From: Lindgomyces ingoldianus
Lineage: Eukaryota; Ascomycota; Dothideomycetes; Pleosporales; Lindgomycetaceae
Length of the DNA stretch: 64,000 nt
NCBI RefSeq assembly: GCF_010093535.1
Contig: NW_022985166.1
Location: forward strand, 1,960,156-2,024,155
Reading direction: 5' to 3'
The notes under the pieces are model-generated. The model saw only the letters and a list, made by a program, of their open reading frames with translations, had not been told where the DNA came from and ran no database searches. Positions 1 through 10,653 of the stretch are shown here, piece by piece. Every line of letters begins with the position of its first letter. The stretch's first letter is position 1. The position numbers and the translations under genes are program-made.

Positions 1-799
1 GGTATTCCCAGGTCTCTGAGTCCCCACGCACTCCCATATGCCTCTGAGTGGATTCATACCGCATTCGGACCCATTGTCTTGCCTGCGCCGTTACACTAGC
101 CTTACTAATAAAGATACTAGGCATCTCTTAGCTTTAAACTGCCCTCTAAGAAATAATAGTAAATAACTTTTTTAAACTATTATATATTTAATAGCTAATT
201 ATATATTATACTAGCTAACACTTTTATATTATACTTATTAAGTAAAAAGTCTTACATTTTATTAAAATAAGCAGTAGGGTAATTTTTAAAGAAAGTAAGT
301 AGGCCTTATAAGAGCATTAGCATAACACTAAGAGAAGGACTAAGATAGTTACTACCTACCTAAAGCTAGCCTTTACATATTACTTTAGGTCTTCCCTGTC
401 TTAGTGTTAACAGGGGATACAGGCAGCCCTATAGATCTAAGCTGGTACAGATCCTGTAAACAGGCTTATAAGATATGCTTAGGTCCCTTGCAATTTAAGA
501 AACTAGCATTCTAATATTAAGACAGGTTTGTATACAAGTAATAATAGCTTTACTAAATTAAGTAGGCATAGTTTGTGGATAGGGAGACAGCAGGTAAACA
601 ATTATACTACTAAATTAGGTGGGGGAAATTTTTTAAGGTCTAGGGGACCACAGCCGAGCGCTCAGGCCATGGGACAGACTTTTTGGAATGACTGTAGGCA
701 ATGCGCAAGTAATCGGTGTGCCTGGCCAAAGTCGAAGTCCAATTTCATACTAATGTCAGATAGGCAAACAAATAAAATATTATAACATCGGCAAGTCGC
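1..799. other. Gene-free AT-rich stretch upstream of NLR relic
   Basis: No convincing gene is visible. Roughly 120-560 is strongly AT-rich, with many TA-rich words and short broken frames, while the first 110 bases are of ordinary composition. The composition resembles transition-mutated repeat DNA of filamentous ascomycetes. No terminal repeats or transposase fragments could be recognised. Confidence 0.5.
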
Positions 800-3389
800 T
801 GCAGGCGATTCTGTGCGCCAAAGGATGTCACATACGAGTGTTTTAAGGACCGCGTGGAGGAACGAGTACAAGACACATGCAGGTGGTTTCTTGAACACGA
901 CCACTACCAGAAATGGTTAAAACAAGAGTCAGGGCCACTGCTAGTCTCAGCGGACCCTAGGTGTGGAAAATCTGTCCTGGCCAAGTACCTGATTGACTGT
1001 GTCTTACCGCGGTCAGCGACTATTTGCTACTTCTTCAAAGCCCAGGACCAGAACACTGTCCGCCAAGCACTGTGTGCTCTTCTCCATCAACTCTTCTCTC
1101 AGCAGCCATCCCTAATCCAACATGCCATGAAGCAATTTGACAAAGATGGGAAAGGTCTGATCAACTCGAATAAATCACTCTGGACTATCTTTTAAAAATA
1201 CTGTGCTAGATCCCCAAACTAGACTTGTTATCACGGTCCTGGATGCCCTAGACGAATGCGCTGAATCAGAGTTTGAAGACCTAGTACGTAATATAGAAAA
1301 CCAACCCCGCAGCGACAAATTAGGCGGTGGCAAGTTGAAGTATCTTATGACAAGCCGCCCATATGAGCAGATCATGTCCAGGTTTCGGGGCCTGTTAGGC
1401 GCTTCTCCGCTTATTCGTATACCAGGGGAGGAAGAGTCAGAAACTATTAGTCATGAAGTAAACCTCGTCATCAAGTACAGAGTCGATCGGCTGGCAGAGG
1501 AGAAATTGCTTTCAGACCAAGTCAAAGATCACCTATCATATCTCTGGGTATATCTTGTGTTCGACTACTTAAAGGACGAAGACTTCAGAAAGAACGTCGA
1601 CGAAGCATATGAGCAGATTCTGAACAGGTGTAAAGATCGAGAGATGGCTAAGAAGGCCTTAAGTATTATTCTAGCAGCAGATCAACCTCTAACACTATCA
1701 GAAATGAACGCTGCCATGAATATAGACAACGCATCAGAGTCTATTGACAACCTTGACCTAGAAAAGGAAGAGGACTTCAAGTTACGTCTTAGATCGTTGT
1801 GTGGATTGTTCATTTCAGTCTACGATAGCAGAATCTATTTCTTTCACCAAACAGCTCGGGAGTTTCTCATCGCACATCCGCCATTGTCCAAAACCATTCG
1901 CCCGGAGCCACAATGGAAAATTCTATCACTATTCACTATGCACATACCGTTCTTGCGGAGCTCTGCGTGCGCTACCTTAACTTCTTCCACACTGATCCCA
2001 GCCTTCTGAAAGATACGACCCCGGGGGGGGGACCAACTCATTAATGCCATGCCTTCTTGGACTATTCAGCGCAATTTTGGACTCTTCACTTCCGTGAGGC
2101 CTGCATTAGCGATGATTCTGCGATACTATCTCACACTTTGAGAATTTGCGATCCAAATTCAAAAGTATATTTGGTGTGGTTCAAAATTTATTGCAGGGAA
2201 AGCGATGTTTCTAACCTTCTGTCCTACAAGTCTTCTAGTGGCGTCATATTTTGGACATCGTGCTGTCACTACGAGACTATTAGAGAATAGCACCGACCTG
2301 GAGTCAAAAGACAACAACTACGACTGGACGCCGCTATCATGGGCTGCAGAAAACAGACACGAGGCTGTGGTCAAGGTGCTGCTGGGGAAGTGCGCCGACC
2401 TCGAGTCAAAAGACAACGAGTACGGCCAGACGCTGCTGTCATGGGCTGCAGAGAACGGGCACGAGGTGGTGGTCAAGCTACTGCTCGAGAAGGGCGCCGA
2501 TATAGAGTCAAAAGACAACGAGTACGGCCAGACGCCGCTATCATGGGCCGCAGATAAGGGTCACGAGGCAGTGGTCAAGCTGCTGCTCCAGAAGGGTGCC
2601 GACCTGGAGTCAAAAGACAACGAAGATGGCAAGACGCCACTGTTATGGGCTGCAGAGAACGGTCACGACGCGGTGGTTAAGTTGCTGCTTGAGAAGGGCG
2701 CTGATGTAAAGTCAAAAGACAAGAACTATGACCAGGAGCAACTATTAGTAGCTGTAAAGAAGGGGTACGAGGCGGTGGTTGAGCGGCTGCTTAAGAAGGG
2801 CGCCGACCTCGAGTCAAAAGACAAGTACGGCCGGACGCCACTGTCATGGGCTGCTGAAAAAGGGTACGAGAGGGTGGTGAAGCTGCTGCTCAAGGAGGGG
2901 GCTGATCTGGAAACAAAAGACAACAAATACGGCCGGACGCCGCTATCATGGGCTGTAGGGAAAGGCCACGAGGCAGTGGTCAAGCTGCTCGAGAGGAATG
3001 CTGAACTGGAGTCAAAAAACAACACGTACGGCCGGACGCCGCTGTCATGGGCTGCTGAAAACGGGAAGAAGGCGGTGGTCCAGCTGCTACTGAAGAAGGG
3101 CGCTGATCAGAAGACAAAAGACAACATATACAGACAAACGCCGCTGTCATGGGCCGCAGAGAAAGGCCACGAGGCAGTGATGGCGCTGCTGCTAGAGTCA
3201 GAAGAAAACGAGTACGGCCGGACGCCGCTGTCATGGTCTTCAAACAACGGACACGACGTGGTGGTTAAGCTGCTGCTTGAGAAGGGCGCTGATCTAGAGT
3301 CAAAAGACAACGAGTACAGCCGGACGCCGCTGTCATGGGTTTCACGGAACGGACACCGCGCTGTGGTTAGGCTGCTGCGGCGCTGGTAG
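800..3389 (+). pseudogene. Broken NACHT-ankyrin (NLR-like) gene
   Basis: This is a relic of a fungal NOD-like receptor: NACHT NTPase, a helical linker and an ankyrin-repeat sensor. Such proteins act in the cytoplasm in non-self recognition and incompatibility. Frame 2 (854-1195) carries a P-loop-like segment whose Walker A reads ADPRCGKS. Frame 3 (1203-2009) carries the Walker B motif LDALDEC and the linker ending FHQTAREFLI. The next segment continues in frame 1 (about 1917-2040), then frame 2 (2057 on), then frame 3 (2205-3389) with the ankyrin repeats. Frame changes fall at an A-rich run near 1193, an A run near 1916, a G run at about 2021-2030 and near 2200. From memory of the family, two short segments around 1545-1600 also look deleted. 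The 5' end, including any N-terminal effector domain, is missing. Repeated frame changes make an intact product very unlikely; introns cannot explain all of them. Confidence 0.85.
2289..3387 (+). repeat. Tandem ankyrin-coding repeats, about 11 copies
   Basis: About eleven copies of a ~33-residue (~100 bp) ankyrin unit follow one another with high DNA similarity. Each holds a core close to YGRTPLSWAAENGHEAVVKL and a loop close to GADLESKDN. The fifth copy has lost its TPLSWA core (QLLVAVKKGY), and the linkers before the eighth and in the tenth copy are shortened. This points to unequal exchange followed by loss of constraint. Confidence 0.9.
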
Positions 3390-4855
3390 GCTTTCCTAAC
3401 TGCTAACTAGAGAGTATTAATCCTGTAATCTCAGCCAGGAAGAGTTTAAAATTCTGTGAAGCTAGGAGGAGCACCAGAGGAAAGAGGAACTAGATTTATT
3501 GCTAAAGGAGGGCAACTACAGGTTTATATAGTACTACGTGAACCCACCATGTGACTTAAGGCCAGGAGTAGCTCTAGGCAGCATCATGTAGCGTAACTAG
3601 GCAGCAGTGGGTGAACGGAGCGTAGGTGACTAGAGCCTAGTAACTGCAAACAAATTCTTTTCGATTCTCGGGCCAGAAACTCTTGTGAACCTCAGCCCTT
3701 GCGGTCGGGAAATTTTACTTTCCTGTATCCTTGACTGATCCCTCATTATAGTGCATCCTCGGCTAGCTCGGGAGGTGGCGCAAGTGCGCTGCTGGCACGA
3801 GAACTGTCACTCGTTTCTGTTGTCCCCTGTACGAACGCTGGCCAACTTATACTTTTGATTCAGATTTCCTGCCTTTGGTGGAGAGCAAGTTGAATCTCAG
3901 GATAGTCTGCGTATAGGCGGGAGATGCTGTCCGTGGCTTCCCCCTAATGGATAGGTCACTTTTTGAAGGAGCATCGTTAGCGCTTTCGGCGACTGCATGA
4001 GGGCCGTTGACAGAACGTTACTTTATTGACAAAACCAAAAACCCGCTAAGGCCGATGGACTACGGGTAGGGATTTGCTGCATCTCGGACCTAGATTCATC
4101 TCTGATCTTCTTTCCTAGAAGTGGTTTGACTGCATTGAAATCGAGGAGATGCTCGTCGGGCCGTGTGATAAAGTCTTTGGCTCGATGGCACTTGTCTAAC
4201 CGAGCTGATTGAAAATATCACCTCGAGGTCCTTATTAGATACTCCACGAGCATCTCGCACTTCTATTACTTCCAAGGCATGTTAGATATTTAGCTGACGT
4301 CTAGACAAGGTGCGGCTGTACCGCCTACCGGGATTGATCCCACATCCGGTTTCCTAACCGGGTTAATCGCCGGCCCTCTCGGAGCGAGCAACATGGCCCC
4401 CACTTCTGCAAGCGGCTATGTCTGGGGAAACCGGAGAAAACACGGGGAGGCCTAATTACGAGTTGGTTTATACGAACCTGCTAGTAGAATACGGGAACAA
4501 TTCTGTAGTGCAAGGATCTTGAAGGATTCAGCCAACACGAGAAACGCAAGGTTTTAATATGGTTTGAATGAGTGTCAGGCTCTATCATTATCCATATTAT
4601 ACCTTGGGGTTGCAAATAGGGCCTCCCACAATAAATTAGAGATGTTGTTCACTAATGACTGTAGGAGTAACATGTTGGTTTTTACGATGTTTAGGACCGA
4701 AGGATTCGTATTCCGGATTGTACGGGTCCTGCAGCCAATGAAGGAAGAAGGGAGAGTACTTCAGGCTGATACGAGAGTATGGGTGTTGGTATTACTAGGC
4801 GAGAAAAGAAATATTGCTGGGAGTATCTGGACATGGAATCGCTGTTACCGAAAGA
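3390..4855. other. Intergenic, no gene recognised
   Basis: No supported gene. Short frames here lack domain or codon support. A GC-rich stretch near 4309-4385 contains short inverted repeats and looks vaguely tRNA-like, but it does not fold into a proper cloverleaf. A frame at 4564-4860 (98 codons) has no recognisable features. Confidence 0.5.
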
Positions 4856-4864
4856 TATAAAAAG
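4856..4864 (+). promoter_or_regulatory. TATA box of the secreted protein gene at 4956
   Basis: TATAAAAAG lies about 95 bases before the ATG and is followed by a C/A-rich leader typical of highly expressed fungal genes. Position and sequence fit a core promoter. Confidence 0.6.
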
Positions 4865-4955
4865 GGTTGGGTTGTCCTGGATGATGTTTGAAATACACAA
4901 CCTACCACTACAAACACGCGCTCTAACACCCTAAAGCCTACCATCACCGCCCAGC

Positions 4956-5180
4956 ATGAAACTCACCACCCTCCTCGTCGCCACCCTAACTCTCTTCTCC
5001 ACCACCGAGGCCTGCAAATGCGGTGACCGCAAATACACGCAAGGCTGCTGCAATCGCATCGGAGGTGGGCCAATTCAATACGGGAATGAGTGGGATTGCC
5101 CGGCTAGTAGGATCTCGGAGAAATTGAGGCAGTTTGCGGATTGCTGTGCTCAGCTTGGAGGGAGTGACTGCAAATTTTAG
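4956..5180 (+). CDS. Small cysteine-rich secreted protein (effector candidate)
   Basis: This is an intronless 74-residue frame. Residues 1-19 form a signal peptide (charged start, Leu/Thr-rich core, ending TTEA before the first cysteine). The mature part is about 55 residues with eight cysteines in the order CxC, CC, C, CC, C, which fits four disulfides. That pattern is common in fungal apoplastic proteins and effectors, but I do not recognise the family. A TATA box 95 bases upstream and a CA-rich leader support expression. The function is unknown, and secretion to the cell exterior is inferred from the signal peptide. No paralogue was seen in the window; the protein at 21646 has a different cysteine spacing. 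Confidence 0.8.
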   Translation: MKLTTLLVATLTLFSTTEACKCGDRKYTQGCCNRIGGGPIQYGNEWDCPASRISEKLRQFADCCAQLGGSDCKF

Positions 5181-6143
5181 GGTTAGCCGGCTGGGAGAAT
5201 GCTGGGGAGAGAGAGAAGGAGGAAGCTTGGGGGGTTAGAGGTAGTAGGTTATATTTGGAAAGAGGTTGGGATTTTACTGACCATCTTGACAGCAGCTCGT
5301 TCGCTTGGGTTACGGTATCTGAGCTGAGCATTTTTATGCGATCTATGGGTGGCAATGGGGCTTTCTGGTAGCGACAATTAGAGTCCTGTGAAGAAGGCGG
5401 CATTTTGATATGGGGGAGATATGTTAGAGATGTTGCTCTCTCTGTATCGTTCGAAATTACGTCCATGTCGTCTCATTTCATAGACGTTATGAATAACATC
5501 AGAGGCTCCTATAAGCTGTTGTCAACTCGTGTAACTTAACCTGAGTGATAGTAGCGGTGCTAATGGATCGAAGTGTAGTGATTAATATCTGTTTTCAGCA
5601 TGCTTTCGGGAATCGTTAGTAACTTAAAGTGACAAGTAAGAGGTAATGTGACTGAATTAGAATAGACTGACACTAGGGGAGCTACTATGCATCTCACAAC
5701 ATCACATGGCAGGAACCTAGAATGAATCCATAACACTATGAATGTAGAGCTGTGGATTAGACCAGAGTCGGGTTTTGATACGAAGTTCAAATATTATCTG
5801 GGGCAAACATAGATACACGATAACTGAGTACCTCCGTTGAGCACGTCACCGTGGTCTTATCATGTGATGAAACCTGACCTCCTACTTAGACCGTTCCCGC
5901 AGCATTTAGTGTCCAGTATCTTGCTGGAAGAGTTGCGGGCATGGGAACATGAGAATCTTTTGGCCTAAAGCTAGGAGTAAACCTAGAAACAGAAACGACC
6001 ACAACCCTAGCCAAGCCATCGGCACCACGAAAGCCCTCGAAACGCTAGTTAGGAAGCAAATGGTAACTGATATACGCAGCCATGCCCCCAAAGAAGGAAT
6101 CTAGGATGCAAGAAGAAGCCCATAATCCTCTCCACTGCTGCTG
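5181..6143. other. Intergenic, no gene recognised
   Basis: This holds the 3' flanks of two convergent genes. Short frames on both strands have no features. Nothing else seen. Confidence 0.5.
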
Positions 6144-7904
6144 CTAAGCTTGCGAGGTTGCCGGGTTAATACAAGTCTTTGGAGCACCCGACTCTCCACT
6201 TAGCATTCTGGGTAGATCTGGATTCGAAGATCCCCTCTGTTCTGTCGGGCAGGACTCCTGCCCATTTCCACTGAGCAGGAGTTGCTCCATGTATGCGGAC
6301 TGCTTTTGCCGGTACTCGCGAATGCGGTTGGATTCTTGGGTCTCATGGCCGTGACCGTGGTCGTTGCATCGGGTTGTCGGGTGCTGTCGTCGGCAGCATG
6401 GGGAGAACTCTGGGTGATATCCGTTAGGAGAAGTTGGATGTTGCTGGGAAGGCGCCGGGGCTTCCGATTGATTACCACGAAATGAATTTAGTGTACTCAT
6501 CGCCGAAGTACCCATACCCGGCACCGGTTTGCTCGGCGTGTACAGAAGTGGAGATGAGGTAGGTGGACTACTCGAACTATCCACGCTGTTGATACACTGT
6601 GGAGGTTTCCACGGACGCGGAGGTTGAATATGGAGTGTATCCATCACAGACTTGCCATTATTTTCCGCATCAATCATAACCTGAATCATGTGTTGAACGT
6701 ACATATTCTCCTCCGGCTTCAAGTTGGACTTGAAAGTTTGCAAAGTCTGCATCGCGTTCTCATGCTCTGAGCTGCCAGGTAGTGAAGCCTGCCTGATCTT
6801 GAGCAAATTCCAGACGAGAGGCATACGCTGTCGAAGGGTATGATAGCGGTTCTCGTGCAGGACTTGATGAGTGAGAGCAACCAGGTACCTTTGAGCGTTC
6901 ACCTTCTCGTTTTGACTAGCAGTCTGATTGTTTAACACATTCCAAGCTTTTGCCATGTGAGGGGCGAGTGCTTGTTTGATGTGTTCCGGCATCCAGGACA
7001 TATTGGTGAGGGCGGTTGGCTTGAGGACCACGCACCCTAGTTGCTTCGTTGGCGTGGGGGGCAGTTGATATGGTGAAGCGCAGGATGCAGGGGTTGGATA
7101 ATTACTGCAAGCTATATGAGATCGCACGGTTTGGTGCTCGTTATTCTGACAGCTAAACTGGAGATGCGGGTCCTGGTGCCCCACCTGTAATCCCGAGGCA
7201 GGTGAATTCGCATAGTTGTTGCCATTCTGACTCGACACCATGGATCGGAAATTCTTTAAGAATTGGCTAGACTGAGATTGGGGATTGAAGGAAGGATCTA
7301 TTTGCATCTGGTTGCCCATGTTAGGAGGAGTGAATGTCGGGTATTCAGGAAGAGGAGGCCGAAATGAGGGATGTTCAAGAGCCTGCAATGAAGAAAGTTC
7401 AGGAAAAGGTGCAGCTGCGCTCATGCTAGCCTCGAGTTGTTGTTGAGCCCACCACCGTTCTTCTGGTGCAACCCAAACGCGTGAGTCAGGAGTGGCCTTG
7501 GATTGGGAGTACATGTCAACTTGATTGGGGACTATGTGAGCTGGATATTCGTTTTCAAGAGACAGAGATCTAGCATCACTGCCGTAGAGGTAGTCGGTGT
7601 AGGCGGAAAAGGGAAAGCTGTCTCGGTGCAAGTTCTCCCATTCCTCGTCAGTGTCTACAGGGTCAGGACCCTCGTGACCCTTAGCAGGTGATTTCATACT
7701 TCCAGTTAAATTTTGCCGACGATGCGCTTGAGGGTCCTGTAATTGGGCAGGTAGGTCAAGCTCTGGACGTTCCAGGAAGTCGAATGGCGGCAGACGTGGC
7801 ATTGAAGGAGAGGTATCTCCGTGGTTATGTAAGGGATAATTTTGCAGAGAGTGCTCTGACCCAAACAGTGTACCATGGTGCAGTTGGTCGAAGCCGCGGT
7901 CCAT
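6144..7904 (-). CDS. Unknown Gln/Pro/Ser-rich protein with central helical region
   Basis: The frame is open back to 8042, but I place the start at the ATG at 7904 (586 residues). An apparent 5'-UTR intron (7913-8038) separates that ATG from the upstream one. The N-terminal half and the C-terminus are low-complexity (Gln, Ser, Pro, His, Asn). Between about residues 300 and 430 lies a folded-looking, Leu/Lys/Glu-rich helical stretch beginning GCVVLKPTALTNMSW and containing RYLVALTHQVLHENRYHTLR. No signal peptide or membrane helix is present. The makeup suggests a nuclear regulatory or scaffold protein, as inference only; I do not recognise the family. The neighbour at 8609 is divergent. Confidence 0.75.
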   Translation of the reverse strand: MDRGFDQLHHGTLFGSEHSLQNYPLHNHGDTSPSMPRLPPFDFLERPELDLPAQLQDPQAHRRQNLTGSMKSPAKGHEGPDPVDTDEEWENLHRDSFPFSAYTDYLYGSDARSLSLENEYPAHIVPNQVDMYSQSKATPDSRVWVAPEERWWAQQQLEASMSAAAPFPELSSLQALEHPSFRPPLPEYPTFTPPNMGNQMQIDPSFNPQSQSSQFLKNFRSMVSSQNGNNYANSPASGLQVGHQDPHLQFSCQNNEHQTVRSHIACSNYPTPASCASPYQLPPTPTKQLGCVVLKPTALTNMSWMPEHIKQALAPHMAKAWNVLNNQTASQNEKVNAQRYLVALTHQVLHENRYHTLRQRMPLVWNLLKIRQASLPGSSEHENAMQTLQTFKSNLKPEENMYVQHMIQVMIDAENNGKSVMDTLHIQPPRPWKPPQCINSVDSSSSPPTSSPLLYTPSKPVPGMGTSAMSTLNSFRGNQSEAPAPSQQHPTSPNGYHPEFSPCCRRQHPTTRCNDHGHGHETQESNRIREYRQKQSAYMEQLLLSGNGQESCPTEQRGSSNPDLPRMLSGESGAPKTCINPATSQA

Positions 7905-7912
7905 GGTGACAA

Positions 7913-8038
7913 CTAGGATAGAGAAAGAGGTGAGAAGTTTAGGGTTGGGGGAAGATAATGGTTGAAGGTTGTGGACGGATAGGAAAGAGCGACCTTGCGT
8001 CCCAGCAACGAGAGAGCTGGAAAAGTGGAGAAACTCAC
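7913..8038 (-). other. Putative 5'-UTR intron of the 6144-7904 gene
   Basis: On the minus strand GTGAGT begins at 8038. A pyrimidine-rich run ending TCCTAG stops at 7913, nine bases before the ATG at 7904. Removing it leaves a short leader. The alternative is that translation starts at 8042 and reads through, adding 46 residues without recognisable features. Confidence 0.45.
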
Positions 8039-8042
8039 TCAT

Positions 8043-8608
8043 GTAATAGGCGGTGATGAGGGCACGAGGGCCACTACGAAGACATATTTAGTGGTGGGTA
8101 TTTTTTATTTGAGGCAATGGCCTCCCTGCTAAGACCATGGGCTTCGATGCGACTGTTTGACCGCCAAATCACGACATTCGCTATGAAGAAATGACTTCGC
8201 AGTGCGAGCGATAAAGAGGGAAAGTGTTGGATCTTTGTCACCCAAGAAATCCATACCGCTGCTGCAAAGACCTACTATCCTTACAGGCAGAAGCAAGCGG
8301 ATCCAAGTGGCATGATACTACGCGCTATACGGTAGAGTAGTGATGTTCAGGTTTTCACGATACGTGGAGGGGTCAACCTATAGCGCTGAGAAGGGGAGCA
8401 ATGGCAAGAATGACTACACGATCGTGTTGGCATTGAGGGGTGTTGAGGGGCACTGAGGGTCACGGGGATAGAGAGTCTCATGCACGGACCTTCATTAAGT
8501 GGACGTCGGCGTTTACGATTTCAATTCCGATGCAAGCCTCAAATCTGGCCACCGAATACTTAATACCTTCGTAGGATAGATCCTCCTCCCTCACGATTTC
8601 TGCACAGA
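8043..8608. other. Divergent promoter region
   Basis: This is the shared upstream region of the minus-strand gene ending at 6144 and the OTU gene at 8609. It shows no repeats or genes and no clear TATA box. Confidence 0.4.
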
Positions 8609-9628
8609 ATGGATACTCCCGGCCACGCCGAAACTCTCGAAGCGCTGCAATCCCGTCACCGTACAGAGCAGCGTGACCTCGTTGCCCGCATCACCCAGAA
8701 AAAGAAGTCAGCGACCAAGAAGACACGGAAAGGTGTGAATGAGGAGTGCTCGCGCCTCGAGCAGGAGATGGAGGAGCGACAGGCACAAGAACTAGCAGTG
8801 CTAAATGGGGATGATCCGGCGGAAGAGCTGGTGATGCATGGGGAAGAAAATCTGCAGGAGGCTGCGGACGAGGCCGCGAACGACGAGGCCGCGAGAACAA
8901 ATGGTGTCGAGCAGGCAATGAAGAACGTGTCGCTATCGTCAGGACAGCTGAAGGGTGCAGTGCAACCTCAACCCCAAGCTCAATCGCAGTCGCAATCGCA
9001 ATCGGAATCGCAATCACAAAACGAGCCAAGGAAACCCAATCGCGCAAAAGCCCGCCTCGCCCGCCGCGCCGCTGAGCAAGAAGTCCTAGCGGCCAAAGCC
9101 GCCGAAGAAGCTGCCAACATGCCCAACCTCCGAGAGCAGGAACGCACGCGCATGCAGAAACACCTCGAAAAACACAGCCTGCGGGAGAAGACCATACGAG
9201 CCGACGGTCACTGCTTGTACGCCGCGATTGCAGACCAGATGGAGACTGTGGGGTTGGGCTTGAAGCCTAAGATGCAGCCCAGTTTTATCGGAGAAGAGAC
9301 ATTCCCGCCTTACAAAGTGGTTCGATACGCGGCTGCCAATTTCATCGAGCAGAACCCGGACGGCTTTGTGCCATTTATGGAAGAGCCGTTCGATGACTAC
9401 CTGCAGAAGGTTCGGGATACTGGCGAGTGGGGTGGGCACATGGAATTGATGGCGCTGGCGAATACATATGGTGTTAACATTAACGTGCTGCACGGGGATG
9501 GAAGAGTGGATAAAATCGAAACTGGAGAGAAGAGCGCCATTGAAGAGGGGAAGGAGATCTGGCTGGGGTACTATCGACATGGATTTGGGCTAGGCGAGCA
9601 TTACAATTCCTTGCGGAAGGCACCTTGA
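8609..9628 (+). CDS. OTU2: OTU-domain deubiquitinase, OTUD6/Otu2 type
   Basis: This intronless frame of 339 residues encodes a cysteine protease that cleaves ubiquitin chains; yeast Otu2 and human OTUD6B are linked to ribosome and translation control. Residues 1-65 and 140-195 are charged coiled coil, typical of OTUD6 N-termini. Residues 121-138 are a Gln/Ser repeat (SQSQ...) encoded by a simple CAATCG-like repeat. The OTU domain occupies about 190-339. The catalytic loop DGHCLYAAIADQ gives Asp199 and Cys202, and the C-terminal GEHYNSL gives His331. All three catalytic elements are present, and length and layout match the family. It converges on the methyltransferase gene, whose stop lies only about 70 bases beyond this stop. 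Confidence 0.93.
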   Translation: MDTPGHAETLEALQSRHRTEQRDLVARITQKKKSATKKTRKGVNEECSRLEQEMEERQAQELAVLNGDDPAEELVMHGEENLQEAADEAANDEAARTNGVEQAMKNVSLSSGQLKGAVQPQPQAQSQSQSQSESQSQNEPRKPNRAKARLARRAAEQEVLAAKAAEEAANMPNLREQERTRMQKHLEKHSLREKTIRADGHCLYAAIADQMETVGLGLKPKMQPSFIGEETFPPYKVVRYAAANFIEQNPDGFVPFMEEPFDDYLQKVRDTGEWGGHMELMALANTYGVNINVLHGDGRVDKIETGEKSAIEEGKEIWLGYYRHGFGLGEHYNSLRKAP

Positions 9629-9697
9629 AAGACGCACTCGCAGGAGGACGGCTTGAACTTCTTCGGGCAGTTTCATGGGGCTAGCGATTGCTCCGTG

Positions 9698-10653
9698 CTA
9701 CCCCTTATGCTTCCAGACACTCACGCAATCCTTGACCTCGCCATTCACAATCCCAACCTGATGCGTCCTCGCTGGCTTCCAATACCCAGCCCGCACCAAC
9801 GCTGTATCACTCTCCTCCTTATCTTGAGGTACCAATTTGCCAGCGTCGTCATAATTTATCTCCTCTCCCGGCCGCTTGAACAACTCTACATATACACCAG
9901 ACGTCACCGCCCACGGCGGCCCGCCCGAGGTCGGAGGTTTGTGCGTCGGAAACTCAAGGCAGATGAGCACGCCGGTCGGTGCTAGAAGCCGGCTCATACG
10001 AAGCGCCCAGGCCGCGCGCAGTGAGGGCGGGAGTGCACATAGGAACTAGCTCGCACCAGTCAGCATACAATCCAAATCCAACTCCCCATCCGTCAGTTCC
10101 CGAAATCACACATTCAACTCACCGTATTATCATATATCAAATCAAACCCCTCCCTCAAACCCCCAGCCTCCTCTACCCACGCATCCTCGAAGAAGTCTCC
10201 CAGAACACACTTCATCTTGCCCTTCCCCACCTTCTCATCCCAAACTTTATACTCTCCCTCCTTCCCCTCTCCCGGCTCCCTTAACCACTCCCTGCACACC
10301 CCTGCCGCACTCTCCGAGATCTCAATCCCGTACGCATCATACCCCGCCGCCGCCAGCAATGCTACATCATAGCCTTTCCCGCACCCTGGGACGAGCGCGC
10401 GTTTTCTCTCGCCATTGCCATCGGTGCTTGTTGGTGCACCAAGCAGTTCGCACTTTTCCCTGAGAGCATCGATGAGTGCGGGGTTAGCGAGGCCGCGGTC
10501 CCAAGGGAGGAATGTGCCTTCTTTCCATAAGTCGTCCCAGCGGCTGGGGTGTGCGGACGCTTCGTGGTTTGCGAAATGTGCACGGAGACGATCCTGGTTT
10601 TGTGATGCAGAGGGTTTGGCGGATGAAGGATCGGTGGAGGGGTCGTCAGGCAT
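9698..10653 (-). CDS. TPMT-family thiol methyltransferase, two exons
   Basis: Exons are complement 10123-10653 and 9698-10045, giving 292 residues. The intron 10046-10122 starts GTGAGT, has a CTGAC branch site and ends CTAG; joining it restores YDNT followed by FLCALPP in frame. The protein is an SAM-dependent methyltransferase of the thiopurine/thiol methyltransferase type. These enzymes methylate sulfur nucleophiles or halides and are mostly cytosolic. Trp39 and Trp43 (RWDDLWKEG) and the PWDRG segment match the family's substrate and SAM-contact region. LVPGCGKGYDV (88-98) is the SAM-binding loop, GIEIS follows it, and the DNTFLCALPP segment is characteristic. Length is normal. The true substrate cannot be read from sequence. 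The 3' end faces the OTU gene. Confidence 0.9.

Noticed and set aside
4309..4385. tRNA-like stretch with short inverted repeats
   Set aside because: The anticodon-like loop would have six bases, the T-arm does not fit the consensus and no acceptor stem pairs properly.
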